64,000 nt of DNA, taken from positions 75,301-139,300 of the forward strand of contig DATEOF010000286.1 in the NCBI GenBank assembly GCA_035274465.1, given 5' to 3'. Origin of the DNA: JADGRF01 sp035274465. GTDB lineage: Bacteria; Myxococcota_A; Polyangia; Polyangiales; JAFGIB01. The notes beneath the pieces are model-generated. The model had not been told where the DNA came from and made no database searches. It saw only the letters and a list, made by a program, of their open reading frames with translations. The translations under genes were made by a program, and so were the position numbers. Below, piece by piece: positions 1 through 9,353 of this stretch. Positions within the stretch are counted from its first letter, which is position 1, and the number at the start of each line of letters is the position of its first letter.

Positions 1-926
1 TCGAGCCACAGCCGCTTCAGGTGCCGCACCTTGCCGCTCGCGGGATCGTCCACGTACGGCAGGCGCCCGTGCAACACGTGATAGTTGTTCACGAACTGCA
101 TGTCGCCCGGCTGGAAGTCCATGATCACGCTGTGGCGATTGCTCTCGGCCTCGGCGCGCATCCACTTCAAGCCTTCCTTGGCCTTCTCGGTCAGGCGCGG
201 TGCGTCGGGGTGACGTTGCGAGGCCGCGATGTAGGCGGCGATCAGGCGGATGAACAGGCGATCGCCCCAGCGCGTGAACACGGGCACCGAGTACCAGCCC
301 TTCTTGCCGGGCGCTTGCTCGCCGCGGAAGTCGTAGGGCTGTGGGTTGTACAGCTCGGCAGCCAGGTCCGGCCGCGTGCGCACCAACATGTTGTGTAAGG
401 TGACCGAATTCGCGACGGCCGACTCGCCGCCCGACTTGCCCGTCTGCAGACACAACAGACCGATGAGATCCGAACCGTCGCAGTGATACTCGAGCCCGAT
501 CTGCCCGAGCTCGTTGCCGCGCGCCGTCGGATCGTCGGCCGCCTTGCCTTGATCGGTCACGTCGCCGAGCATGTGACCCTTGTGGTTCTGCGGCCAGGGC
601 TTGCCCAGGTGCGCGCCGATGCCCCAGTACGCCAGGCACATCTGATCGTTGTCGTAGCGCTCGCGCGGCAAGCCGCGGATCAACACGAAGCCGCGCCCGT
701 TCATCAGGTCGTGCTCGATGCGTACTAGCCGCTCGCCCAACGTCGGCAACGGGAAGTCCTCCTTGCTGATCTGGAGGAAGTCGTTCGACTTGGTGCGCGC
801 ATGCTCGATCGCGTCGTCGATCTCGCGCACCTCCTTGGGGGTCAGGACCTCGGTCCAGCTCGCCGGATCGGCCACGTCCGCGGCACTCCACTCGCAACTC
901 GTCTCGAGAACCTCAGGCTGCAACAT
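1..926 (-). CDS. TauD/TfdA-family Fe(II)/2-oxoglutarate dioxygenase, C-terminus beyond window edge
   Basis: The frame is open from an ATG at 926 to the window edge, giving about 308 residues without a stop. GGAGGA lies six bases before the ATG. The HxD iron-binding motif is visible as HCD in EYHCDGSD, and the distal His and Arg as LHGR and RHLKRLWL near the cut end, so only a short C-terminal tail should be missing. Family knowledge: these cytoplasmic enzymes hydroxylate or cleave small substrates using 2-oxoglutarate and O2; the substrate cannot be read here. The gene starts 13 bases after the stop of the amidohydrolase gene on the same strand, so the two are probably co-transcribed. Confidence 0.85.
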   Translation of the reverse strand, partial: MLQPEVLETSCEWSAADVADPASWTEVLTPKEVREIDDAIEHARTKSNDFLQISKEDFPLPTLGERLVRIEHDLMNGRGFVLIRGLPRERYDNDQMCLAYWGIGAHLGKPWPQNHKGHMLGDVTDQGKAADDPTARGNELGQIGLEYHCDGSDLIGLLCLQTGKSGGESAVANSVTLHNMLVRTRPDLAAELYNPQPYDFRGEQAPGKKGWYSVPVFTRWGDRLFIRLIAAYIAASQRHPDAPRLTEKAKEGLKWMRAEAESNRHSVIMDFQPGDMQFVNNYHVLHGRLPYVDDPASGKVRHLKRLWL

Positions 927-939
927 GGGCTTCCTCCGT

Positions 940-2673
<1,734 letters not shown>

Positions 2674-2808
2674 GACCGACTCTCCTCCCGAGCGTGCACC
2701 GGGAACATACACTCCTGGCGTATGTCAGTAACCTGCGCGATTGCGTCAAACTGTACCTACGAACGCCGAGTGTCGACAGGTGAACGTTCTGCGCCAAACA
2801 CCATTGCG

Positions 2809-4227
2809 TTACTTCGCCACGGATGACGCATCTTTGGGCGGTACGTGGGGGAAGAGCTTGCGCACCAACGCATCGAAGGCGTCCAGCCCCAGGTATGCGG
2901 CGCCCGCGGCGATCAGCAGAAAGCCCAGCTCCGTCGGCCTCGCCCAGCTGGGTAGCGCAGCCACCTGCGGCAGGACCAGGCTGGCCAGCGCCAACAGCAC
3001 GCCGGACAACACATTGGCCAGGCTGCGCCGATAAATGTGCTTGGGCGGACGGCGGACGTAGCGAACGTAGCTCAGGAACGCGCCGATCGAGGCGCCTGCC
3101 AACATCGCCAACATCGCGAACCAAGGCCAACGCAGCTGGAGCTGCAGCGGCTGCGAGCGTTGATCGCCGAGCACCGCGGTCACTGACAGGTTGCCCAGGC
3201 CCGCTGGCCGCAACTCGACGCTGGCCTCGCGATCCCCGGCCGGGATGGTCAACGCGTTGGGCGTGAGCGTGTCGCCACCGGCTGCGAGCAATTGCACGCG
3301 CGCGGGCTCTGCAGCGGAGAGCGGCGAGCCATCCTCCTCGACGCGCTTGACGGTCAGCGTGACCGCGCCCAGGCCGAAACCGGCGACTCTGGTGGCCGAG
3401 GCCAGCAGCAGCGGGGCGCCCGGGCGGTGTGGCAACTCGAACGGGTAGCGCAGGTTGCCCGAACCGACGTGGATCTCGATCCACTGCTGGCTGTTCTCGT
3501 TCTTCACTGCGGGCGAGCAGGCCACGCGCACCAGGTTGTAGCCGGCGGGACCGACCCGGGTGATCTCGGCTTCCGCCGGCGTGACCTCATCGCAGCTGAC
3601 GCTGAACGCGGCGCGAAACGGCGGGTCGAGCGGGCTGTCCGTGTCTGCCTCGTGGCCCGGCTCGGGATCCACTCCGAACAGCAGCTCGACGATGTGGCGC
3701 TGACTCGCAGGGTCCCAGACGATCGCGCGGGCGAGCTGCACGAACGGGCGGGTAGCGACCACGTGCGGGCCCTCGGCGGTCTCTTTCGAGTCGAGCATCA
3801 GCCACGGGAGCGCCGTCTTGCCTTGTTGCGCGATCGTGGAGTGCCGGGCGGTCTCGGGCGCCTCGTCCGAGCTGACGATGGTGCGGCCCTGGGTGGGAAT
3901 CTCGACCGCAGCATCACCGAGCTCGTCGGTGGTGATGCGCGCGTCACCGTCGGTGACCTTGAAGTTCGCGGCGCGCGACTTCTCTTCCTTGCCTTGCACG
4001 CGCAGCGGCACGCGGACCGTCCGCTCCCTGCGCGCCGGCTCGCGCTTGAGGCTGGCGACGGCGACGGCCACCGCGCCGGACGGGGCAGGTGCCGGGGTGC
4101 GCGCCGCGGGTGAGACCCGCAGCGATTCGATCAACTCACGGTCCTGCGCGCGCGCGCCGCTGATGGCTGCGAGAGCCAGGGCAGCCGCGATCAGCGCGCC
4201 CCGCAGCCCGTGCTTCGACCCACCCAT
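2809..4227 (-). CDS. Exported protein with Ig-like region and three C-terminal membrane segments
   Basis: 472 residues from the ATG at 4227, preceded by GAAGGGGG; an ATG six codons upstream is less well placed. A signal peptide ends near ALAAISGARA-QD. The middle is beta-rich and reads like bacterial Ig-fold modules (the part from roughly 270 to 355 alternates strands and turns). Three hydrophobic segments follow at about 367-388, 402-425 and 432-452, with a basic stretch between the first two. It would therefore present a large extracytoplasmic domain anchored by a C-terminal membrane bundle. I recognise no enzyme motif and no named family. It is on the same strand as its neighbours but with 135-bp gaps, so operon membership is unclear. 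Confidence 0.65.
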   Translation of the reverse strand: MGGSKHGLRGALIAAALALAAISGARAQDRELIESLRVSPAARTPAPAPSGAVAVAVASLKREPARRERTVRVPLRVQGKEEKSRAANFKVTDGDARITTDELGDAAVEIPTQGRTIVSSDEAPETARHSTIAQQGKTALPWLMLDSKETAEGPHVVATRPFVQLARAIVWDPASQRHIVELLFGVDPEPGHEADTDSPLDPPFRAAFSVSCDEVTPAEAEITRVGPAGYNLVRVACSPAVKNENSQQWIEIHVGSGNLRYPFELPHRPGAPLLLASATRVAGFGLGAVTLTVKRVEEDGSPLSAAEPARVQLLAAGGDTLTPNALTIPAGDREASVELRPAGLGNLSVTAVLGDQRSQPLQLQLRWPWFAMLAMLAGASIGAFLSYVRYVRRPPKHIYRRSLANVLSGVLLALASLVLPQVAALPSWARPTELGFLLIAAGAAYLGLDAFDALVRKLFPHVPPKDASSVAK

Positions 4228-4290
4228 GTGACCCCCTTCGCACATGCCGTCAAGGTTAGCCGACGAAACTCGAGCTGAACAGTCGGCGTC

Positions 4291-6486
4291 TCACGGCGGC
4301 AAAACCCAGGAATACACGGTATAACGCAGCTCGCTCCAGGCTTGTTCCGGCGGGGGCGCGCCGGGCACCAGGGGTTGGGGCAAGGCTTGCCAGACCAGTC
4401 GCAGCCGTAAGCTGCGGCGGCCCGCGCTCAGCTCACGCGCGATCAGAAACTCGTCCTCGCGAAAGCGGCGGTTGCTGGTCTGCACCGCCCCGTCCGCCGG
4501 ATCCAGCTCGCCCGGCGGGTTCGAGTAGACACACTTGTTCGAGCCGGCCAGGTACCACACGCCTGCCGAGCGCCAGGTTGCGCCGGGTCGGTCGTCGGCC
4601 ACGAACACTTCCGCACGTTGATCGGCGAAGGCGTAGTCCAGCTTGCGTCGCAGCAAGACGCCCTGGTTGTCCTCGCGCAGCTTGACGCTGAACTCGCTGG
4701 TCCCGCGCGTGTAGCGCCCCATGTCGGAGGTCTCGGGGACGAACTGATCCACGCCGAGCTCGTAGCGCGAGCTGATCTGCTGCACCTCCGAGGCGTCGGG
4801 CGAGTGGTAGCCGTGCGCGCGTTCGTCCTCGACGTCGCCGAGCTGCAAGCTGTCGGTCTTCACCAAACACGCACCACGCTTGCCGTACCAGTAGACGACG
4901 CTCTGGTAGTGCTCGAGCGTGTCGTTCGAGCCTCCGTGCTCGAGCTGGATGCGGGCATTCTTGCCGAACGGCATGGCGTCGGCGATCAGCACGCGGTAGG
5001 CGCTCTCGATCAGATCCTCGGGATCGAGGGCCGAGAGCGGATCCGGCGCACCGACCGGGTGGCCGGCCAGGGGTAGTGTCATGTTCTGACCACCCCAATA
5101 GTCACCACCACCGGCCCATTCTTCGGTGCCGGTGCCGTACGCCTGGGGCGACTGACTGTCGTCGAAGAAGAAGCGTGGGTCGCCTTCGAGCGTCCAGAGC
5201 ACCGCCTGGTCCGAGAAGATGAAGCTGGTACCGACGAACGCTCCACAGTAGTCGCCTCCGCCCTCGGTTTGCTGCGTGTCGAGCAGGACCAGGTCGCGGC
5301 CCAGCTCGGGAACGCCGTGGTCGCGGTAGGTCGCGTGGAAAGGCGCGCTCCAGCTGGGCGGATCGTCGTGAGGCTCGCTGCGAAGCTCGAAGCCGATGCC
5401 GGTTGCAGGCACGTCGCTGCCGATCAGCGCGATGCGCGCGTGCCGTTCGAACGGCATCGGGAAGTAGCTGGCCAGCTCGACCTGCTCGTCGCTGAAGCGG
5501 ATGTTGTTCAGCAGGCCCTTCACCAGCCAGGGTTGAGCGGCGCGGTTGTATAGCGAGCCACTGCCGAAGAAGAGCGCGAGGGGCGCATCCACCGAAGGCT
5601 GGGCCTCGCCGTCCCACGTGATCTGCAGCCGCGCGCGGCCCAACGCGATGGCTTGCGCGCGGGGCAATCGCAGCTTGAGCGCGACCAGGCGCCGCCGGCC
5701 TTCCAGGATCGCGACCTCGACGCGTTCGCGAGCGGGTAAGTCCACGCTCCCGCTCCGGGTCTCGGCAGCCGCGGAGTTGCTGCCGATGTCCTCGCCCGCT
5801 CGGTTCAGCAGTGCGAGGACGTCCGGGTCGGGTGGCTCGCCACGGAACGCGGCGTGCGGTCGTGACAGATGTGAGGTACCCGGAGCAAACAGTTGGTAAA
5901 TGTAATAGCCGGTACCGTAGTGGGTTCGAGAATAGGCCAGGGTAAAGCTGCGCTCGAACCCGATCGGCACCCAATTCAAGTCGGCGCCGCGCGTCACCGA
6001 CCAGGTGAAGGTTAGCGGAGTCGGGAACGCGGCCTCGGGCATGAACACCGAGCCTAGGGCCGGTTGGAGCGGATTTGCCGTGCTGGTTTCGCTGACCAGC
6101 CAATCCTCGCCATCCACCACGTAGTGCCAGGGGCTGCCGTGCCAGTGGTTGGTTCGCACGAAGTAGAGCACGCCCGGCCCGGCGACATCCAATGTCACGT
6201 TGAAGTCACTCGCGTCTTGGCGCAGGAAATGGCTGGCATCGACTCCTTCGTTGCCTCCGGCACGGTCGTACGTGCTTCGCATGTACGTGCGCGTTCCGAT
6301 GCGTAGCCGATACATGCGATCCCAGTTCCGGTACGCGTCCAAACCAATCTGGAGTGGAGGCAGCTTTGCAGCGGGGAGCGGCGACGGCCCGGAATCTGGA
6401 GTTTCAGGCGAGGATGGTGAGCTGCAGCAGCAGGCCGCGAGAACATAGCTCAAGCACCATCTCGCGCATGTGCGCATCGTGGGCAT
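4291..6486 (-). CDS. GH172 (DUF2961) family lipoprotein, putative exo-fructo/arabinofuranosidase
   Basis: 731 residues. The N-terminus has a signal peptide with lipobox-like VLAAC followed by Ser/Pro-rich linker. The body matches the DUF2961 fold: an early RNWDRMYRLRIG segment, the THWHGSPWHYVVDGE region, and the acidic Gly-rich motif GTGTEEWAGGGDYWGG, whose Glu residues are where I expect the catalytic pair. Family knowledge: DUF2961 was reclassified as glycoside hydrolase family 172, whose characterised members act on fructofuranosyl or D-arabinofuranosyl linkages, often as double-domain oligomers. The lipobox suggests attachment to the outer membrane or periplasmic face. The exact substrate is inference only. 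No sugar-utilisation genes sit next to it. Confidence 0.75.
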   Translation of the reverse strand: MPTMRTCARWCLSYVLAACCCSSPSSPETPDSGPSPLPAAKLPPLQIGLDAYRNWDRMYRLRIGTRTYMRSTYDRAGGNEGVDASHFLRQDASDFNVTLDVAGPGVLYFVRTNHWHGSPWHYVVDGEDWLVSETSTANPLQPALGSVFMPEAAFPTPLTFTWSVTRGADLNWVPIGFERSFTLAYSRTHYGTGYYIYQLFAPGTSHLSRPHAAFRGEPPDPDVLALLNRAGEDIGSNSAAAETRSGSVDLPARERVEVAILEGRRRLVALKLRLPRAQAIALGRARLQITWDGEAQPSVDAPLALFFGSGSLYNRAAQPWLVKGLLNNIRFSDEQVELASYFPMPFERHARIALIGSDVPATGIGFELRSEPHDDPPSWSAPFHATYRDHGVPELGRDLVLLDTQQTEGGGDYCGAFVGTSFIFSDQAVLWTLEGDPRFFFDDSQSPQAYGTGTEEWAGGGDYWGGQNMTLPLAGHPVGAPDPLSALDPEDLIESAYRVLIADAMPFGKNARIQLEHGGSNDTLEHYQSVVYWYGKRGACLVKTDSLQLGDVEDERAHGYHSPDASEVQQISSRYELGVDQFVPETSDMGRYTRGTSEFSVKLREDNQGVLLRRKLDYAFADQRAEVFVADDRPGATWRSAGVWYLAGSNKCVYSNPPGELDPADGAVQTSNRRFREDEFLIARELSAGRRSLRLRLVWQALPQPLVPGAPPPEQAWSELRYTVYSWVLPP

Positions 6487-6577
6487 CCTAACCTATGTGC
6501 TGTGCACACCTGCACTTTAGGAATGACACGAGTGGCGGCGCTGTGGCAGCATGATTTCACTTCAGTCGGGGGATTGA

Positions 6578-6946
6578 ATGCGAGCTGCGATCGCGGGGGT
6601 GTTGTGTTGTCTGTTGGGGCTGAGCGCGTGCCGGCACTTGCCGGGCGCGGGGGACGATGCGGGTCACGACGGCTGCGACTACGCCGGCAAGCGCTACCGC
6701 GAGGGTGATTCGTTTCCTGACGCTGATGGCTGCAACACCTGCTTTTGCGAGGCCGGCGGGAGCATCGCGTGCACGCTGGCACTGTGCGTCGATCCTGCGG
6801 CACAGGTCTGCAGCTACGGCGGCAAGCGCTTCACGATTGGGGCATCGTTCCCTGCCGCTGATGGCTGCAACACGTGCTTCTGCCCGCCCAGCGGTCAAGT
6901 GGGATGCACCCAAAAGGCCTGCACCGACGGGGATGCGCTCGACTGA
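6578..6946 (+). CDS. Small lipoprotein with two tandem VWC/pacifastin-like Cys repeats
   Basis: 122 residues from an ATG preceded by GGGGGATTGA. The signal peptide ends at the lipobox GLSAC. Two repeat units follow (about residues 33-70 and 79-116), each with the identical spacing C-x18-C-x2-C-x-C-x7-C-x4-C and the shared core DGCNTCFC. This pattern resembles von Willebrand type C modules and the pacifastin protease-inhibitor repeats of animals; bacterial examples have no settled function. All twelve Cys should be paired in the oxidising periplasm or on the surface. The core is also very similar at DNA level, which indicates internal duplication. Binding or inhibition of a protease is a guess from the fold only. 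Confidence 0.75.
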   Translation: MRAAIAGVLCCLLGLSACRHLPGAGDDAGHDGCDYAGKRYREGDSFPDADGCNTCFCEAGGSIACTLALCVDPAAQVCSYGGKRFTIGASFPAADGCNTCFCPPSGQVGCTQKACTDGDALD

Positions 6947-6985
6947 GCTTGACCGCAGCTGGGGACGCGGGTAAGCACCAGCCTC

Positions 6986-7531
6986 ATGGCTCGGCTGTGT
7001 GTGTTTTGCGGGTCCGCGTTCGGTGCTGACAGGGCATACGTCGCGGCGGCGCGTGGGCTGGCAGAGGCGATGCACGCGCGGCGTCTGGGTCTCGTCTACG
7101 GCGGCGCGCACCGCGGCCTGATGGGCGTGTTGGCCGATGCGCTGCTCGAACGCGGTGGCGAGGTGATCGGCGTGATCCCCCAGAACCTGGTGGACCGCGA
7201 GATCGCGCACACCGGCCTCAGCGAGCTGATCGTGGTGCAGACCATGCACGAGCGGAAGGCGGCGATGGCGGAGCGCGCGGCGGGCTTCATGGCGTTGCCC
7301 GGCGGCTTCGGCACGCTCGACGAATTCTTCGAGGTCGTGACCTGGGCACAGCTCGGCTTGCACCAGAAGCCGCTCGCGCTGCTGTCCGCGGCGGACTACT
7401 TCGCGGGCCTCCTCGACTTCATGCAACACATGACGCGGCAAGGCTTCGTACTGCCCCAGTACACACCGAACATCCTGGTCGGCCGCGAACCCGCCGAACT
7501 GCTCGAGCGCATGTTCGGACCGGGGCCATGA
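6986..7531 (+). CDS. LOG-family (TIGR00730) nucleoside 5'-monophosphate phosphoribohydrolase
   Basis: 181 residues, full length for the family. The N-terminus VFCGSAFGADRAY gives the first Rossmann-like strand, and the hallmark PGGFGTLDEFFEV supplies the PGGxGTxxE phosphate and catalytic motif. Family knowledge: LOG proteins hydrolyse cytokinin riboside monophosphates or AMP to the base plus ribose phosphate in the cytoplasm; many bacterial copies are called 'putative lysine decarboxylase' in error. The upstream ribosome site is weak. It lies 39 bases after the VWC-like lipoprotein on the same strand, without an obvious functional link. Its stop is nine bases before the truncated repeat copy. 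Confidence 0.85.
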   Translation: MARLCVFCGSAFGADRAYVAAARGLAEAMHARRLGLVYGGAHRGLMGVLADALLERGGEVIGVIPQNLVDREIAHTGLSELIVVQTMHERKAAMAERAAGFMALPGGFGTLDEFFEVVTWAQLGLHQKPLALLSAADYFAGLLDFMQHMTRQGFVLPQYTPNILVGREPAELLERMFGPGP

Positions 7532-7539
7532 GTCGGGAT

Positions 7540-7674
7540 CGCGGACGTGCGCCGACGTTTTGGGTACACCCGCGGAGCACAAATCTGGTTCTCGTAGTTT
7601 GGCGCTCTTCGGCGCCTTGGCGTCCCTTGGCGATTAAATCTCCCCTCTCGCCTTCCCGGCTTCCCGTCTTACTG
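7540..7674. repeat. Truncated copy (A) of a MITE-like dispersed repeat
   Basis: This stretch aligns almost base for base with 55464-55600. Shared blocks include CCGCGGAGCACAAATCT, TTTGGCGCTCTTCGGCG and TGGCGATTAAATC, and both end in the GC-skewed arm CTTCCCGGCTTCCCG. Copy A lacks the left terminal inverted repeat that copy B has; its left boundary lies just after the LOG stop codon. Its right part contains the stop codon and last residues of the LysR gene, so the element supplies the end of that protein. Confidence 0.8.
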
Positions 7675-8620
7675 TGATCCCAATCTTCTTTCTCCTCCTC
7701 GCGCGAGCGCGGTCGGCGAGCCGCTGCGCGTCGCGCAACGCGCCGCGGAGGAAGCTGCGCAAGGCGGTGAGTGGAGCGCGGCGGGCGGGGTCCTGGGCGG
7801 TGATGAGCCAGTAGGCGAGGCCGGACGGCACGCTCGGTTCGAGTGGCGCAACCAGTCGGCCGCGGGCGAGGTCCTCGGCGACCAGGCTGCGTCGTGCCAG
7901 CGCGACGCCGTCGCCGACCAGCGCGGCTTCGATGGCGAGGTACGCGTGGCTGAAGCGGATGCTCGGTGCGCGCAGCAGCGGCTCGCCCGCGCTCGCCAGC
8001 CAGCTCTGCCAACCCACGCGTTCGGGTGCTTCGGCGAGCGCTTCGTCGTGCAGCAGCGTGTGGCGGCGCAGGTCGGCAGCCGTGCGCAAGGCCGGGCCGC
8101 GCTCGAGCAGGCGCGGACTGACCACCGGGAACACCAACTCTTCGCACAACTTCTCCGAGAACGCTCCGGGTGCAGGTCCCGCGCGCAGGACCACCAGCGC
8201 ATCAGCGCCCGCGCGCAACGGATCGATCGTGCCCTGATCGGCGGCCACGCGCAGGTCGAGCTCGGGATGGGCAGCGTGGAACTTGGCGAGCCTCGGCACG
8301 AGGAAGCGGATCGCGAACGAGGGCGAGCAGCTGATAGACAGCACCTCGCGGCCGGGCTCGCGCGCCAGGCTGGCGACGGTGTCTTCGAGCAATTGCCTGG
8401 CCTCGGCGGCCGCGCGCGCCAGGCGCAAGCCCGCCGCCGTCAGCCGCACGCCTCGGCCGACGTGTTCGAGCAGCTGAAGGCCCGTGTCACGCTCCAGGCC
8501 GCGCACGCGGTGGCTGATGGCGCTCTGGGTCAGGTGCAGGGTGGATGCGGCGCGCGTCACGCTGCCGGCGCGCGCGATCGCTTCCAGAGCTTCGAGGCTG
8601 GCGAGGCTGGGCAGGGCCAT
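7634..8620 (-). CDS. LysR-family transcriptional regulator
   Basis: 328 residues from the ATG at 8620 (MALPSLASLEAL), which matches the usual N-terminus; an upstream in-frame ATG adds 17 unlikely residues. The winged helix-turn-helix spans about residues 5-62, with the core SVTRAASTLHLTQSAISHRV, and a periplasmic-binding-protein-like effector domain follows. The N-terminus resembles GcvA-type regulators. Oddity: the last dozen or so residues (through REAGKARGEI) and the stop codon are encoded inside a dispersed repeat, so the C-terminus has probably been replaced or lengthened by insertion. It is divergent from the cytochrome b558 gene, its most likely target along with itself. Confidence 0.9.
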   Translation of the reverse strand: MALPSLASLEALEAIARAGSVTRAASTLHLTQSAISHRVRGLERDTGLQLLEHVGRGVRLTAAGLRLARAAAEARQLLEDTVASLAREPGREVLSISCSPSFAIRFLVPRLAKFHAAHPELDLRVAADQGTIDPLRAGADALVVLRAGPAPGAFSEKLCEELVFPVVSPRLLERGPALRTAADLRRHTLLHDEALAEAPERVGWQSWLASAGEPLLRAPSIRFSHAYLAIEAALVGDGVALARRSLVAEDLARGRLVAPLEPSVPSGLAYWLITAQDPARRAPLTALRSFLRGALRDAQRLADRARARRRKKIGITVRREAGKARGEI

Positions 8621-8621
8621 A

Positions 8622-8700
8622 CATGAAAATCTCTCATGAATCGCCCGAAGAGCTTTCGCTTTTTTTCGCACGCACCGCGGGCCAAGAATTCATGTATGAA
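8622..8700. promoter_or_regulatory. Divergent LysR/sdhC control region with CATGAA-type repeats
   Basis: Between the two start codons are an inverted repeat CATGA-N7-TCATG (8622-8638) that fits the T-N11-A rule of LysR-type boxes (T8624, A8636), a direct repetition of CATGAA at 8622 and 8635, and a perfect TTCAT-GT-ATGAA palindrome at 8689-8700 that includes the sdhC start codon. LysR proteins usually bind such paired sites in divergent promoters. Binding is inferred from position and symmetry only. Confidence 0.5.
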
Positions 8701-9349
8701 CACGCACGCTCGCAGCCTCGCCTGGGGCCGGCCGGACTCGGTGTTGCTCAAGGCGGCCATGGCCGTCACCGGGCTGGGCATGGCGGTCTGGTTGACCCTG
8801 CACATGCTCGGCAACCTCACGCTGTTCGCCGGCCCGCAGATCATGAACGGCTATGCGATCAAGCTGCACGACAGCGGCATCTTGTGGCCGCTGCGCGCGC
8901 TGCTGATCGTGGCGCTCGGCGTGCACGTGGTGTGCGCCGTGCTGACCACCCGAAGAGCGCACGCCGCACGCCCGCACGGTTATCGCGTGCGTCTGCGCGG
9001 CCACACCAGCAGCTGGGCCGCGCGCTCGATGCGCGTGGGCGGAGTGCTGTTGCTTGCCTATCTCTTCTACCACGTGACGCAGATCTACGGCCTCGGTCAC
9101 CCGAGCTTCGTGCCGGGCGACGTGCACCACAACCTGCTCGCCATCGTGCGGCAACCGCTGCACGCGGTCGTGTACCTGGCCGCGACCGCACTGGTCTCGC
9201 TGCACCTCGCGCACGGGCTCGCCAGCTCGTGGATCACACTGGGCCTGTTCGCACCTCGGCGCGAGCGGCTGGTGCGCCGCAGCTTGTTCGCGTGGGCCGC
9301 GCTGGTCACGCTGGGCTTCGCGGCGCCCGTGCTCGCGCCCTATCTCTAG
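8696..9349 (+). CDS. sdhC: Succinate dehydrogenase/fumarate reductase cytochrome b558 subunit
   Basis: 217 residues from the ATG at 8696; a start at 8636 is possible but would add a basic 20-residue extension absent from the family. Five hydrophobic helices are evident. His residues lie in TLHMLGN, HVVCAV, FYHVTQIYG and LHLAHGL, consistent with the two b haems of the single-polypeptide type B cytochrome b558 (TIGR02046-like). This subunit anchors the succinate dehydrogenase flavoprotein and iron-sulfur subunits in the membrane and passes electrons to quinone. Oddity: the usual sdhA and sdhB do not follow; the next gene is convergent and unrelated. It is probably controlled by the divergent LysR regulator. 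Confidence 0.85.
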   Translation: MNTHARSLAWGRPDSVLLKAAMAVTGLGMAVWLTLHMLGNLTLFAGPQIMNGYAIKLHDSGILWPLRALLIVALGVHVVCAVLTTRRAHAARPHGYRVRLRGHTSSWAARSMRVGGVLLLAYLFYHVTQIYGLGHPSFVPGDVHHNLLAIVRQPLHAVVYLAATALVSLHLAHGLASSWITLGLFAPRRERLVRRSLFAWAALVTLGFAAPVLAPYL

Positions 9350-9353
9350 CAGC

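Noticed and set aside
7419..8147. Frame sharing a translated segment (around GAEERQTTR) with one at 55418-55693
   Set aside because: The similarity is explained by the DNA repeat shared by the two sites. Both frames conflict with better-supported genes, so they are not a protein family.
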